Below, piece after piece: positions 24,082 to 36,356 of a stretch of DNA of 64,000 nucleotides. This DNA comes from Gordionus sp. m RMFG-2023 (lineage: Eukaryota > Nematomorpha > Gordioida > Chordodea > Parachordodidae): NCBI RefSeq assembly GCF_954871325.1, contig NC_088778.1, forward strand, positions 14,411,666 to 14,475,665, in the 5' to 3' direction. A model generated the notes under the pieces. The model was not told the origin of the DNA. It was given only the letters and a program-made list of their open reading frames with translations, and searched no databases. A program made the position numbers and the translations under genes. Positions within the stretch are counted from its first letter, which is position 1. Every line of letters begins with the position of its first letter.

Positions 24082-26481
24082 AATAGATCTTATTAGATAT
24101 TAACGCTACTGAAATATAGAATTATTTTTATCATTTACATTCTTTGAAAGAAATTTTCTGATGTCCTTATCAATATTCTATAGCCTTCTGTAAAATATAT
24201 AATTCCCTATTGGTAAAAATTATTTAATTGTCATGCGATATTAGATAAATCAGATATACTCTAAATCTAAGACATATAATATTCCACTGTTTGCATTGTG
24301 AGTTAATTTTTACTTAATTTATAGTTTAATTTTATCAATAATTTTATAATTATATGTTTATTATATTAAGAAAAATAAGTTAAAATTACTCACTTTATAA
24401 AAAATTATATTTGAGATATTATATTATTTAGTAATTTTATGGATCTATTAATAGTAATTATAACACATTTCACTTTTGTCATAAGACTTATCTTTGTTAT
24501 ATTTCATTTCCTAACAAACATTTTTGGTTTTTTATATATAGTTGCTTTTCCCCAAAAGTACGAATTATAATCAATAATTTTAGTTTAAAAAAATATTAAA
24601 TTTTACATTCTTTCTTTCGAATTATTGTTTAAGGTATATGCGTACATTTTTGGGGGACAGGGGGTGGAGAAAGGACTAGGGAGGATATTTTTATTAGCTT
24701 AAAATGATATTCACAAAAAGTGATAAATTTTTGAAGGAAGGGGGGGGATTTCCCATAGCCCCTCCCACTTGGCTACGCTTATGATCATGTATGTATTGCT
24801 TGGGGAACTAAGCTACTTAATTTTATTCAAATTTAAATAATATTGAGTAATAAAATATAAAATATTTTTTAATCTTAAACAAATTCCTAATCAAAAATTC
24901 CAAGGCGTAGCTAGGGGGGGGGGATAAGGGAAAATTTTCCACCCCCTTCAGAAATTTTAAGCTAATAAAAAATATCCACTAAGTCCTCCCCCCACTCCCT
25001 GACCCACAAAAATGTATGCATATATCTTAAACAATAATTTGAAAGAAAGAATGTAAAAGTTGATATTTTTTTATAAAACTATTCATCATAATTTATACAT
25101 TTTTGGAAAAAAGCATTTATATATAAAAAAATAGTAAACCAAAAATGTTTTTTAAGAAATGGAATATAAGCCAAAGATAAGTCTTAAGACAAAAGTGAAA
25201 TGTATTATAATTATTAATAATAGATCAATAAAATTACTAAATAATATAATATATCTGTCCTAGTTTGTACTATTATTGTTGTTATTTATTTAATTATTAG
25301 AATGTTAATCATTTTATGATGACATTTTTTGGCTCGTTTTTTTATAATTATGATTTTTGTTAAGATTCTTTTAAAAATGAATATTTATTTTTTCATGATT
25401 TTTCAAAAAAACAATTATCAATTCGCGCTTAAATGACTATTAGTTTTTTCCAATTTTATTTTAATAAAAAATAATAAAATTTTGTCACTAGTTTCATTGA
25501 TTAATTTTTGGATTTTACAATATAAAAGTTAATATATTTCTCGTAAACTCTTTGCTTTTTTGTAAGTTCCCTCATTGTTTGGTTCTTTTGTGGTAAGTTT
25601 TTTGCATATTTTTGAAGGTAAGTTTGTACGTTATTTTTGAAAGTGTTAACCGTGTTCCCAGGATTCGAGATCCAGGATTTATTCGCTAATAAAAGGTAAA
25701 AACCAAAATTTTTTTATAATTTAAAAAATTTTTTAACGCAATTGTATATATATATTTTTGGAATTAAGCCGTAAAATAATTTAAAATTTTGTAGGATAAA
25801 TTTTTTTAAATTAATTTGGTTGTATAAAGTAAAAAAGCGAATTTTTAAATATTTTAAAATTATTGTTTTACCACTGCAAATCTAAAGTTATATAAATTTT
25901 TGAGATAACGAGATGTGTTTAATTTTGATATTGAACCTAGCCTATTTAATAAAATTTCGGGGTATCCGGGTATTACTTATCAAAATTTGTATAAAATGGT
26001 TGATAAATTTGATGTAAATAATTCATTAGTGACAATATTATTATTGGTCATAATATATGGGTTATCTATTATAGTAAGATTTTTATTCAGAAAATGTACC
26101 TTGGTTGTAACCAAGGTATACGGTAATTTGTAAAAAAAACACTACGGTGTCGGCTGATTGTTTGGAAAAAATTTCGGTCTTGGAAAGTAATTTAAATGTG
26201 GTTTTAAATGAAATCAAGAACGGCAGACCAGAAATGGTAGAAACGTTGAAATGTAATAACGATTATCGTTTGGAAATTATGGAGAGTTCTGTGGTTATCC
26301 TCCAGTAGTTAAAAGAAGTAAAAGAATCCATCAAAGATATATATAGTGTTATATCTAAATTGATTAATATGAGTAATCAGGGTGATAAAAAACAATTTGA
26401 TGATAAAATTATTTCAAATTAAAAAAGTTTTTTTCAAAAAACTGTTGGTGAAATGATTTGTAATCGGTATGCTTTACAAGT

Positions 26482-26695
26482 TAAATTGAATTTCTAAATA
26501 AAATATTAATAATTTGTAATATTTTGTAAATAATGCATTACTTTGACATCTAATGCAAATTTTTATGATGATTATTGGAGAAACTCCAAAAATAAAGTTA
26601 TGGAGAAAAAACATCTGACGTATAAGTTAAATTGAATTTCTATATAAAATATTAATAATTTGTAATATTTTGTAAATAATGTATTACTTTGACAG
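26482..26695. repeat. 64-bp direct duplication inside the LTR element
   Basis: TTAAATTGAATTTCTA followed by the same 50 bases to TTACTTTGACA occurs at 26482-26550 and again at 26630-26692, nearly identical, with unique sequence between. Confidence 0.7.
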
Positions 26696-26794
26696 GCCTC
26701 CTACATTGCATAGAAAACTTGAGTTATAGGATCATCTGTTTGTATAAAATAAATAAATAAAATCAACAAATAAAAAATAGAAATATAAACGTAC

Positions 26795-26845
26795 CGATGA
26801 CATGACGTAGCGATGACATGACGTCACGATGACGTAGTGAGGACA
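26795..26845. repeat. Tandem TGACGTCA-like motif array
   Basis: GATGACATGACGTAGC, GATGACATGACGTCAC and GATGACGTAGTGAGG follow head to tail, about 16 bp in period. The middle unit contains a perfect CRE/ATF-type TGACGTCA. It could be regulatory or just a minisatellite. Confidence 0.45.
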
Positions 26846-28276
26846 TCGGAAAATTAAATATAGATATGAGAATTTCACGGAATTAATGGTTGACAACAAT
26901 ATTAGAAGAAACGGGAAAGGGGTTGTATAGTAGAAAACCGGGGTTAAATTCTCCTATTATGCAAAATTAGAAATATAATATTTTTCTAAATATATATTCA
27001 ATATTATATTTCATTGTAAAGAATGTCATTGGCCTATAAAGGTGTGACATGTCCTAGTTTATACTATTATTGTTGATATTTATTTAATTATTAGAATGCC
27101 AATCATTTTATGATGAAATTTTATTCCTCGTTTTTTTTAAATAGATTGTTTTTAACCATTATGATTTTTGTGAAGATTCTTTTAAAAATGATTATTAATT
27201 TTTTCATGATTTTTCAAAAAAAAACAAATAATTTGCGCTTAAATGACTATTAGTATTTTCCAATTTTATTTTAATAAGAAATAATAAAATTTCGTCACGA
27301 GTTTCATTGATTAATTTTTGGGTTTTACAATATAAAAGTTATTATATTTCTCGTAAACTATTTGCTTTTTTGTAAGTTCCCTCTTGTCTTTTGAACGTTA
27401 TTTTTGAAAATATCTAATATAATTTTTTATAAGGTGGGTAATTTTAATTTATTTATCTTAATAAAAGTAAAATATAATTATAAAACTATTGATAAAATTA
27501 AATTATAAATTAAATAAAAAAAATTAAAGCACAATACAAACAGTGGAATATTATATGTCGTAGATTTACAATATCTAATTTTATCAATTATCATATAACA
27601 ATCAAGTAATTTTTACCAATAATAGCGAATTTTATATTTTACAGAGAACTATAAAATATTGATAAGAACATCAGAAAATATCTTTTAAAGACATTGTGGG
27701 ATAAATAATATAAAAATTAATTTTTAATATCATTTTATATTTAAAATAAATAGATGGCGTTAAATAATTGAATGCAAATTGTTGCTATATTTATTATCAA
27801 GAGCATTGATTAGTAAAATTTGTTAAAATATTAACTGTAATATATTCTCTAACTGTCAAATATGTCTGTAAAAGTGGAATTTTACCTAGTATTTTGTAAC
27901 TAATTCTATATAATAGAGGAATATCAACTATGTGTCTACATACTTTTTATAAATAAATTTCTTATACTTGTTTGGAATAAATTATTACCATGCTGTTATA
28001 TTAATGTATATACAAGTAATTTATTATATTTTATATAAACTAATAAAAATATATTTCATATTTGTTCCAGACTTATTTTTTTTATTCCTATCTTGTAAAA
28101 ATATTTTATGACTATATATAGACTAAGGTAACCCGGCTGAAGGCCAGGCAAAGCGGGCCAAAAGCCCACCCAAAATAAAGTGGGGCGAAGCCCCCAGTAA
28201 TACTCCTCCCCCCTCCCCTCCGATGAAAATCCTGGCTACGCCTATGCAAAAATAATTTATAGGTTTGGCACCCGAC

Positions 28277-28855
28277 TCATAATATAAAATATCATAATAT
28301 AATTAAAACAATGTCTGATATATTCAATGCTTGCATCTGATATATTCAATGCTTGCATCTGATATAAGAATTGCATATAATCTTATATAAAAATTGCATA
28401 TCATCTGATTTAAGAATTGCTTGATTGAAATAATTATCTTAAATATTGTTAAGAATTTGATTAGAAGTATCTGATATATTTATGATTTATGAATAGAAAA
28501 TTTCCTGGATAAAAAATGTAGATGATATTAAAAATTGCTTGCTTGGATTTGATAATAGGTATAGCTTTAAAATATATAATACATTGCTACATAAAATACT
28601 CATAATATAAAATATTATAATATAATTAAAACAATGTCTATTATATTCAAATTGCTTGCATCTAATATAAGAATTGCATATAATCTGATATAAAAATTGC
28701 ATATTATCTGATATAAGAATTGCTTGATTTAAATAATTATCTTAAATATTGTTAAGAAATTGATTAGAAGAATCTGATATATTTATGAATAGAAAATTTC
28801 CTGGTTAAAAAATGTAGAGGATATTAAAAATTGCTTGCTTGGATTTGATAAAAAA
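28277..28855. repeat. Tandem duplication of about 300 bp
   Basis: The segment from TAATATAAAATATCATAATA to GCTTGCTTGGATTTGATAA (28280-28552) repeats at about 28607-28850 with high identity and small indels. A shorter TCTGATATATTCAATGCTTG duplication sits within the first copy. No coding sense. Confidence 0.75.
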
Positions 28856-28889
28856 TTTCTTATAGAATAATTACAATTAAATAAATGCA

Positions 28890-28980
28890 ATGAATGAAAG
28901 AATCGTCCATTTTGACTGAAAACGGACTAAATGGACCATTTTACGATCAAAATCTTACGATCATAGGAGGCCCTCCCCCT
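28890..28980. repeat. Solo right end of the GGGAGGGCC MITE
   Basis: Contains AAATGGACCATTTTACGATC and ends TAGGAGGCCCTCCC, the complement of the 23809 element's left end. The rest of that copy is absent. Confidence 0.6.
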
Positions 28981-29179
28981 TGAAAATATTTTTAGGAATA
29001 GGTATGATAATAAAATTTAAAAATAAATATACAGTTGATTAGGCATTTTGAACTCGGCTAATTACATATTAAATTTGTTAATTTTCAAATAATATATGAT
29101 TATATTTATTTAATCAGGGTTATATAATAATTTAAATAATAAAAGTCACTTAAACGGAATTTATTTTTAAATTTAATTA

Positions 29180-29470
29180 CCATGCCTCTTCCTAAAAATA
29201 TTTCAAGGTTCAAATAAGTATAAGAGATTTCTTTATAAAATGTAAGTAGACATATAGTTTATATTATAATCCTCTATTATATAAAGTTGTTTATAAAATA
29301 TTAGATAAAATGCCACTTTTATAGGCGTATTTGACAGTATATAATATATTATAGTTAATATTATAATAAATTGTTTTGATAATAAATATAGTAAAAGTTT
29401 GCATTTAAGTATTTAACGCCATCTATTTAATTATAATTAATTTTTAAAATTAAACATTTTATTATTCAAA
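29180..29470. repeat. Partial third copy of the 19-28 kb MITE family
   Basis: Parallels 23520-23800: AAGTAGACATATAGTT, CTCTATTATATA, AAAATGCC, TTTGACAGT and TTAACGCCATCTATTTA occur in the same order and spacing. Neither terminus is present. Confidence 0.6.
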
Positions 29471-29479
29471 TAGATGTAA

Positions 29480-31060
29480 TAAATTTGATATCTTTTCTTC
29501 TCTTTTTTTACGTGTTTTAGGAAAGCTATTTTTTTCTTTTTCGAAATTTGAGTTAAATTTTTAATACAAGTATATTTTTGATATTATTACAAACTACTAT
29601 TATTTTAAGATATAATATACCAAGGTGGTGCGACAATATATAAAATCTTAATTGTTTCATCATATCATTTTGGTCCTTATTTTATAGTTAAAAAATGTTT
29701 CATTTCTAATATGGCATTGCCGTGTAAATAACTCCAGGCTTCAATATATTTGCCTTATAATTTCTTCCAAAGATTTTTAATGTTTTTATTTTATCAATTT
29801 ATCTAACATAATAAGTTCTGATATTAGTTTACATCGTAAGTGTCATGGCTATTACTGCAAATTAGCCAGCATCTATTAAATGTGTTGCTATGTAATTTAA
29901 GATTATTATTACTTTAATATTTCTACTAGTTATAAAAATATTACAAGATGAAAATTGGTCGGTTACTTTTAATTTATTTTTATTTTACTTTTTACAACAA
30001 ATATATTTATTATTTTTTTGTCTTACTTTAATTTCTTCTTTTTTAAAACATACACCAATTTTTCTTTTTCAATAACTTCTCTCAACCAAAAAAAATCAAC
30101 AACAAATTATCTTCCCAGAATTAATAACGAAAAATTTACCAAAAACCCGATAACTAACTTTTTATTATTTTTTTTTCTTTTTATATTCACAATACAACTT
30201 AATAATAATAATAATACTAATAATATAATAATTTTTTTTTTTTAACAAAACGATTGCGCAAAATAATATAATATTGAATTAAAATAATAATATACTGAAG
30301 TACACTAATCCTATCTAAAACAAATAACTACAATTAACTTCTTTTAATGACTATATTATAATTATACTATCAACTATATTATAATTTAATATCCCTAAAC
30401 ATCACAATTACAACGGCTTAGAGCATATGATTGCATATTTTAGATAAACAATAATGGTCAACTGTGTAGTCTTTTATATATCACTTAAAATGGAAGATAA
30501 TCTTTTAGAAATTTAATATCTCACAATAATTTTCTCGATTACTTATATAGCTTCCAACATGGCATCTAAAAGGAAGCTCTAACCATCATACAGTTTTATG
30601 ATTTGAATTGGCCGTTTATACTCTCTTCTTCAAAAATTGTTGATTTGGTTTAGGCCTATAAATTTTTCCTTATTAGTCCATTCTATAAAACATTGTCTAA
30701 AATGGTAACAGAGAGTTATAATAGTTTGATAACCTTTTGTCAATGTAAGTTGCTAAGAATTATATTATTGCATTATGTGGTTTTTAAAAACTATTATCAA
30801 TAAGGCATATGTATGAATTAATTAATCTTTTTTATCACTTGTAATTCTTTAGACGCAATTTTTTTTTATATCAGCAATCAAAATTATTTTATACTGTAAT
30901 AATAGATTTTGTATTAAAAAATATTATTTTTAGAAATGTCTTGTATTGTTTTTATTATTTATATGCCAGTTTATTTTGTATGCATAATTTACAAAATATG
31001 AAATTCAGATTAATTGTTCAAAGTTAACAAATTTTAAAAAAGTATAATATATTAATATAA
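29480..31060. other. Intergenic AT-rich sequence
   Basis: No gene or repeat recognised. Homopolymer-rich, with many T runs. The 75-codon frame at 30018-30245 is low-complexity and unsupported. Confidence 0.35.
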
Positions 31061-31070
31061 AACCCGGACG

Positions 31071-31313
31071 ATGGCCAGAAATTTTTTTTTAGTTGAGCCC
31101 CCTGAGATTGTAAAGGCTAGCGACGACCCTGTCTTTTACACGTCTGTAGGCAAGCCACAAATACCAGTACGTTTAATGGTCCTAAAACTATTATTTAAAA
31201 GTCTGTGGTATGATAAAAAAAGATCGAGCCAAAATCTAGATCACACCTATAATCTTATGTGCAGGAGAAGATCTGATTTTAATTCTAAATCAAAATATAT
31301 CCATATTTATTGA
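31071..31313 (+). pseudogene. Short ORF resembling an IS5-family transposase N-terminus
   Basis: The 80-codon frame contains DDPVFYTSVGKPQIPVRLMV followed by LKLLFKSL, similar in layout to the GRPxIPVRLMVGLLxLKxLY entry domain (DUF772-like) of IS5-type transposases. The following catalytic DDE domain is absent and the last 25 residues match nothing known. The block is richer in GC than its surroundings. It could be a bacterial-type insertion sequence fragment or a coincidental frame; resemblance is by eye only. Confidence 0.35.
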
Positions 31314-31319
31314 GTATTA

Positions 31320-32690
31320 TATTGGTTTGAAATACTAAACAAATATTTTTTTTTCAAAATTTTTTTTGTAATGTTGAAGAATTTAAAAAATACACGTCTA
31401 AATAATTTATATTTTTTTTGTCCAACACATCTTCTAGTCTAAATAAAGTTAATCTTATTGTCATGTTGAGAGTATTTCCATTTCATATTTATTTTACATG
31501 AAAACCGAACTCCCCTGTATTTTAAATTTTAAAAACAAATTTTGAAAACATATCGAATGATCATATCATATATATTACTCGTTTTAAATACATGAAACTA
31601 AACGAAAAAACTACGGGGGATTGTTAAATGCGATATGCGCTATCAATAATTAAAATATCTGATGCTAGATCTAATGCCTTAAGGATTTTTTCCGGATCTA
31701 CCCGAACTCAAACTCCTCCGTTTATACATGTGTTAGAATAAAAATTTAAATTATTTTAGCTATTTAAGATTCTATTTATCAATTATAAATAATTTTCTAA
31801 TAATACTGGGATAAATGTTGAATAAAGCCGCCTATATGAAAATATATATCACTCCTGCTTCATTTGCTTTGGCTAAAAGAGAAAAAATGTAAAACACAAA
31901 TCTAATATTGGTTTATCTTTTATATATATAATTTACATAGATTTTTATCTTTATTTGTCTATATATTGTATATTTTTTATACATATTATATAGTAAATAT
32001 TTTATAAATCTGAATAAATTTATTGACAAAAATGTAATTTATTTATTGCAAATTAATTTTATTTAAATATAAGATATTAAATTTGAGCTTAGCTTGTTAA
32101 AGAACTACAGGTAAGAAACTTGAGAATGTTTGGATTCTTTTTAGTTATAAATCTAATTTGATAACGTAATCTATATATCTATTTTGGTTTCTTAAGTTAA
32201 TTTTCTTAAAATAATGTATCAAGATATTTGCAAAGGAAATCTTAATCTTTATATACTTAATATTTTAACAATATAATATAGGTCTAAATTAAAATTATAA
32301 AGTATGAAAAAGTACTAAAAATATTTTACTCATCTTCTATTTTGATTTCAATATAATTTTCTCCATTATAAGAGAAATCAAAGAAACTACTTATTTTATA
32401 TTTATAATCAAAATGTTGTTAAGATAAAATTAAAAAAAATGTCATAAATAAAAGCTAATATATGATGATTGTAATTTTATTTAATATATTAAATATTTTA
32501 GTAATAGTATGAATTAAGTCATTTTAGCAGTTTCCTTCCTTAAATTAAATACAAATCTATTACTTTAAAGAAGTATTTTTATTAAAATTTATAAATAAAT
32601 AAATAGTACAAAATATGATATGAATATAAAAAATTTAAGAAAGTAATACGTGATATTAAGCGCACTAGCCCTAAACGTCATACATATAGC
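31320..32690. other. Intergenic AT-rich sequence
   Basis: No coding signal, inverted repeat or transposon domain recognised. Confidence 0.35.
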
Positions 32691-32729
32691 AAAAGTTATA
32701 TATACAACAGAGCAACGCTTGGTTCTCTT

Positions 32730-32900
32730 ATGAAAAAACCCATCAAACTGGGATAAAAAATAGGAAAATAATTAAGTGGACCATCCACGATTTTTGGGCA
32801 GGCCGCAGTTACCTGTGCGCGTAAGTGGCAAAGCCACTCACTTAAACGCCCATGGGAAGTAAAAAGGGACAGATAAAAGGCCATGCCCGATTAAGTGAGT
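32730..32900 (-). repeat. SINE-like GC-richer repeat, copy 2
   Basis: On the minus strand GGGCATGGCC, TTTATCTGTCCC, then CAGGTAACTGCGGCCTGCCC follow the order of the block at 15500-15660. A minus-strand open frame over it is probably incidental. Confidence 0.35.
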
Positions 32901-32904
32901 TTTG

Positions 32905-34485
32905 ATTATGGAAGGGTCATATTGGCAATGTTACAATTTAAGTCTTAGGAGTAACTATAATGTTCATATAATCTGTAAATAAATATGATTAAAATAAAAT
33001 TATATTTACCGTTCTCACTTCAAATTTTCCACCGGAATTTTTATAAAGTTTTCGTAAAATTGTGATGAATTATTTGTTGAGAAATCAAAATATTTTTTGC
33101 ATGAATTTTAAAATTTAGGACAGCCACATGTTTTGAAAAAAACAGTACAATCTCTAAGAAAGTAATAACTTTTACAAATTTAACATGTATAATAAAACAT
33201 GCACAAGAAATAACAAATTAGGTGACGTTTTACTTGAAACAAGATTAAGATAGGAATGAGTCATAGGATAAGTTATTATATTTATAACAAAAAATTAAAA
33301 ATGAAACAACGTGTGTTTTTATTTTTGCATAATACTAAAAAATAAATGACGATCCAATTTATAATATATATAACAAAACAGATATAAAAAATACATCATA
33401 ATTTTAAAAAATTTGATATTTTGATTTTTGCTTTTTATTTACTCCGATTTTCTACATATTCCCTTAAAGTACATTTCAATATGAATTACAGAGTTCTACA
33501 TTCACTAAAAAATAATAATTATCCACCTTTTATATTATAAATTTATAGACAATAGTCATTATATGTTATATCTATTTTTTTATACCCCATAGTTTTAAAA
33601 TAATTTAAGTCTTATAAATCAACCATTAAATTAATTTTTCTTTCATTTCGAAAATCATATTTTAGAAATACGTCAACTCATTTAAAAAAAAATTTATCCA
33701 CATTATAAATTAAAAGAAAAATAATCTTTTCTATTCCACCTTATCATTTAAAATTCATTAATATTTTTTTAAAAAAATTATCTAACAAAGATTTATTTTG
33801 ATTTTTAAAGAAAACGGGGTATGCGGGAGAAATTTGGTGAAAAATTCTATTTTGCAGAATTATGAAAATCGAATTTGTGAAAAATGGCTTAGTTAACCCC
33901 CACCCCCTCAATTCTTAAATACTTTACATGTTCGCATATTCCTATTTATACATTTGTAAATAGATTTATTAAAAGCCCAGACGATTTTAAATTTATTTAT
34001 ATATTATTTCTTTTCTACCTCCCCCGCCCTGCCTTGATGAAAGAAAAAAAATATTATTTACTTTTCGTTTTATTTTACTTTTTTTCTCCCTTTCAAAAAA
34101 ATAATTACATTTTTATATGTAATATAAATAAACTAATAAAATATTTTTCATTGTAACTTTAAATACAAAAATTATTCTTACTTACCATCTATTATATATG
34201 CGCCATATAAAAAATTGCACAAATCCTTAATTTTTGGTATTAGTTTACATAAAATTGTTTTTATTTAGTTATTTTTTAAAATAGTACTAAAGATTTTCTT
34301 CTTCTAAAAGTTATACTTCAAAATTTATGAATAAATTACCTCTTATTTGATAATTAATTTTTATACTTTATACTTTTTTATAGTACTGTTTGTGACTTCC
34401 CTTCTATGTTTTTTGATTGAAATTAACCAAGATTTTAAGAGGCATTATTATTGTATATTCCACATAAAACCACAGAAAATAGATT
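32905..34485. other. Intergenic AT-rich sequence
   Basis: No gene, RNA or mobile-element structure recognised. Confidence 0.35.
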
Positions 34486-34493
34486 ATTTCGGC

Positions 34494-34650
34494 ATGTTAA
34501 ACTGCTCGATTAGAGCCGATTTTTAAAAACGGCTAACTCAATATTTTATCCAGATAATTATTACGTAAGCCTTATAAGATTGTGGTCATAGATGGCACAA
34601 AAGTTTGGACATATATCAGCCATGTTGAGGTTTAGGTAATATTAATAATA
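34494..34650. repeat. Truncated TGTTAAAC hAT MITE
   Basis: ATGTTAAACTGCTCGAT, GAGCCG and ACGGCTAACTCAATATTTT match the left half of the 7720 family. The inner right part (GGCACAAAAGTTTGGACAT, GAGGTTTAGGTAATATT) remains, and the right terminus is lost. Confidence 0.6.
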
Positions 34651-35032
34651 GCATGGTCATATTCTTAAAATAATACACATAAGTCAATTAAATTTAATTA
34701 AAAATTTTTTTTATTTAATAAAGAAAAAAAAATTAATATTTGAAAGAAGAAATAAAATTAAAATTATGATTATAATAATAGATAATAGCGTTTTACGTTT
34801 CTCAATTTCACGTTTTATATAATAGATTTCATAATATATCATTTATTTTTGATTCCGCGTTTTTTATAATATATGATTTTATATTTATTTTTAATTACGC
34901 GTTTTATATAATAATTTTTATCAATATTAAATTTCAATTTTATCATCATTTTTTTTATATATCTTTAATTGTAGCGTTTTGTATAATAATTTTTTTTATT
35001 AATATTAAATTTCTATTATTTTTATTTTTTAA

Positions 35033-35331
35033 GGCTGCATTCATAGTGGAGACGGATCCGTTTTTACATCCGTTCCGTCAAAAGTCAAACTCAATAAAAA
35101 TGATATAAATGTTCATAGATTATAAAAAAATTGTAAGTAACGTTATAACGCTCTATAAGATTTACCGGATCAAAAAGTCAAAATGTTTTGACTTCAAAAT
35201 TTGCCGGATCCGTTTTTAAGACGGAAGGTATCGGAACGAACGCACTATGAACATATATATCATTTTTAATGAGATTAACTTTTGACGGAACGGATGTAAA
35301 AATTGAATCCGTCTTCACTATGAATGCAGCC
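35033..35331. mobile_element. Harbinger-type MITE, 299 bp
   Basis: GGCTGCATTCATAGTGGAGA at the left and its complement TCACTATGAATGCAGCC at the right, with further paired blocks (GACGGAT, ACATCCGTTCCGTCAAAAGT). A 3-bp TAA sits on both sides (35030-35032 and 35332-35334), the target duplication typical of PIF/Harbinger. The two arms differ at only a few positions, so it is fairly young. Confidence 0.8.
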
Positions 35332-35558
35332 TAAATGTTACTCCCTTATTTTTCAATATAAACAACTTTTTCATATCATAAATTATCTTTAAATTGTTCT
35401 TTCTAAAAAGAATTTTATTTCGCCTTCCATTTCTAATATATGATTTCCATATTATATTCTTAAAAACTTTTTTATCATCAAGATGTTTAACTATCACCTT
35501 GCCTCTCTTAATATTAAATGTTAGAAATTTCTTTATTTTCATAGTTTTTTTAATTTTA

Positions 35559-36356
35559 TCAATTATAAAAGTTTTTATTTAATTTATTTTCTTTAATGTT
35601 TATTACCTTATTTTCTATAATCACAAATGTTTCAAATTTTATTATATAATTTATTTCTTTTAGTTTATAAGAATCTCTTTCAATTTGAATATTTGGTTTT
35701 AATTCAATATTTTTCAATTTTTTGTTACTAAGAGATTTGCAATTACAATGATAATTTCTTTTCTTATAATGTGTTTCTTTATCATATTTATTGTCTAATT
35801 TTCTATTTTCATAATAATTCTCATTATTAGATTTATTAAAATTTTTATTACGAACATTTTTCTTATCATGGGATTCACAGTTATAACCTCTAAAGTTGTT
35901 AGTTTTATAATTTCTGTAGTCTCTATAATTACAATTTTCATAATATCTAAAATTGCAATTTTTATTATAATTAATATCATATCTTTTAACAAAGTTTCGT
36001 CCAAAGTTGTTTTTAAAATGCTCATTAGATTTATGATCATTATAATTTCTTTTGTTATAATTAATATTGCTATTATTATTATAATAACCTATGTCACTAG
36101 TATTATAATTTTTTTTAGACTGAATTTTGTCAATATGAAATCTATAATGATCTGGGAAGTGAAACGTAATATTTTTTAATTGTGCTAAGAATTTATCTTT
36201 AGGCAACTTAGTTAATACCCACATTTGGATTAGGTCATTATCCAAGAAATCAAAAATACGAAAAATATAAATGGGTAGGTCATCAAGAAATTTAACTGTT
36301 ATTTCGTTATTAAGCAAATATTTTTTAAGGTTATCTAAGTATTCATATATGTTCAT
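35559..36356 (-). other. Gag-like ORF of an LTR-element fossil
   Basis: A 265-codon minus-strand frame: an N-terminal globular-looking 75 residues (IYEYLDNLKKYLLNNEITVK, FLDDLPIYIFRIFDFLDND) followed by a highly basic, Asn/Lys/Arg/Tyr-rich tail. This is compatible with a nucleocapsid-type protein, though no clear zinc knuckle is visible. Upstream on the same strand, at about 36700-36708, is TGGTGGCAGCGG directly after CCTTAACA, the layout of a tRNA primer-binding site next to an LTR end. No pol gene or second LTR is present. Family not resolved. It could instead be a low-complexity host ORF. Confidence 0.4.

Larger units (their letters stand above)
18997..24783. mobile_element. hAT-like MITE, copy 1 (split by later insertions)
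   Basis: Ends are CATAGGCATAGTCAG and (complement) CATAAGCGTAGCCAAG. The flanks ATCATGGA and ATCATGTA match at 7 of 8 positions. With the hAT insertions (about 19290-23479) and the nested MITE (23809-24081) removed it is about 1.3 kb, with no coding. It lies 116 bp upstream of the SYNJ start codon. An inverted sister copy is at 24900-28246, and a partial third copy at 29180-29470. Confidence 0.65.
25256..27409. mobile_element. Small non-autonomous LTR-type element (fossil)
   Basis: Direct repeats of about 387 bp (25256-25642) and 360 bp (27050-27409), both starting TGTCCTAGTTT, bracket a 1.4 kb interior. ATATC (25251-25255 and 27410-27414) is a 5-bp target duplication. The interior has no recognisable gag or pol, only a short open frame at 25915-26133 with one hydrophobic membrane-like segment, which makes it TRIM/LARD-like. 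The two LTRs differ at a modest number of positions, so it is not very recent, but it is younger than the MITE it interrupts. Confidence 0.65.
24900..28246. mobile_element. hAT-like MITE, copy 2 (inverted, split by an LTR element)
   Basis: Begins CCAAGGCGTAGCTAGG and ends CCTGGCTACGCCTATG, inverted relative to copy 1. The flanks CAAAAATT and CAAAAATA match at 7 of 8. Without the LTR element at 25256-27409 it is about 1.2 kb. Together with copy 1 it forms a large palindrome around a 116-bp unique spacer at 24784-24899. Confidence 0.62.

Noticed and set aside
26140-26420. Coiled-coil-like coding piece after the hydrophobic frame in the LTR-type element
   Set aside because: Treated as part of the fossil interior; not annotated as a separate gene because no family is recognisable.
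35795-36179. Overlapping frames inside the gag-like ORF region
   Set aside because: They are Ile/Met-rich alternate-frame readings of the same Asn/Lys-rich sequence.
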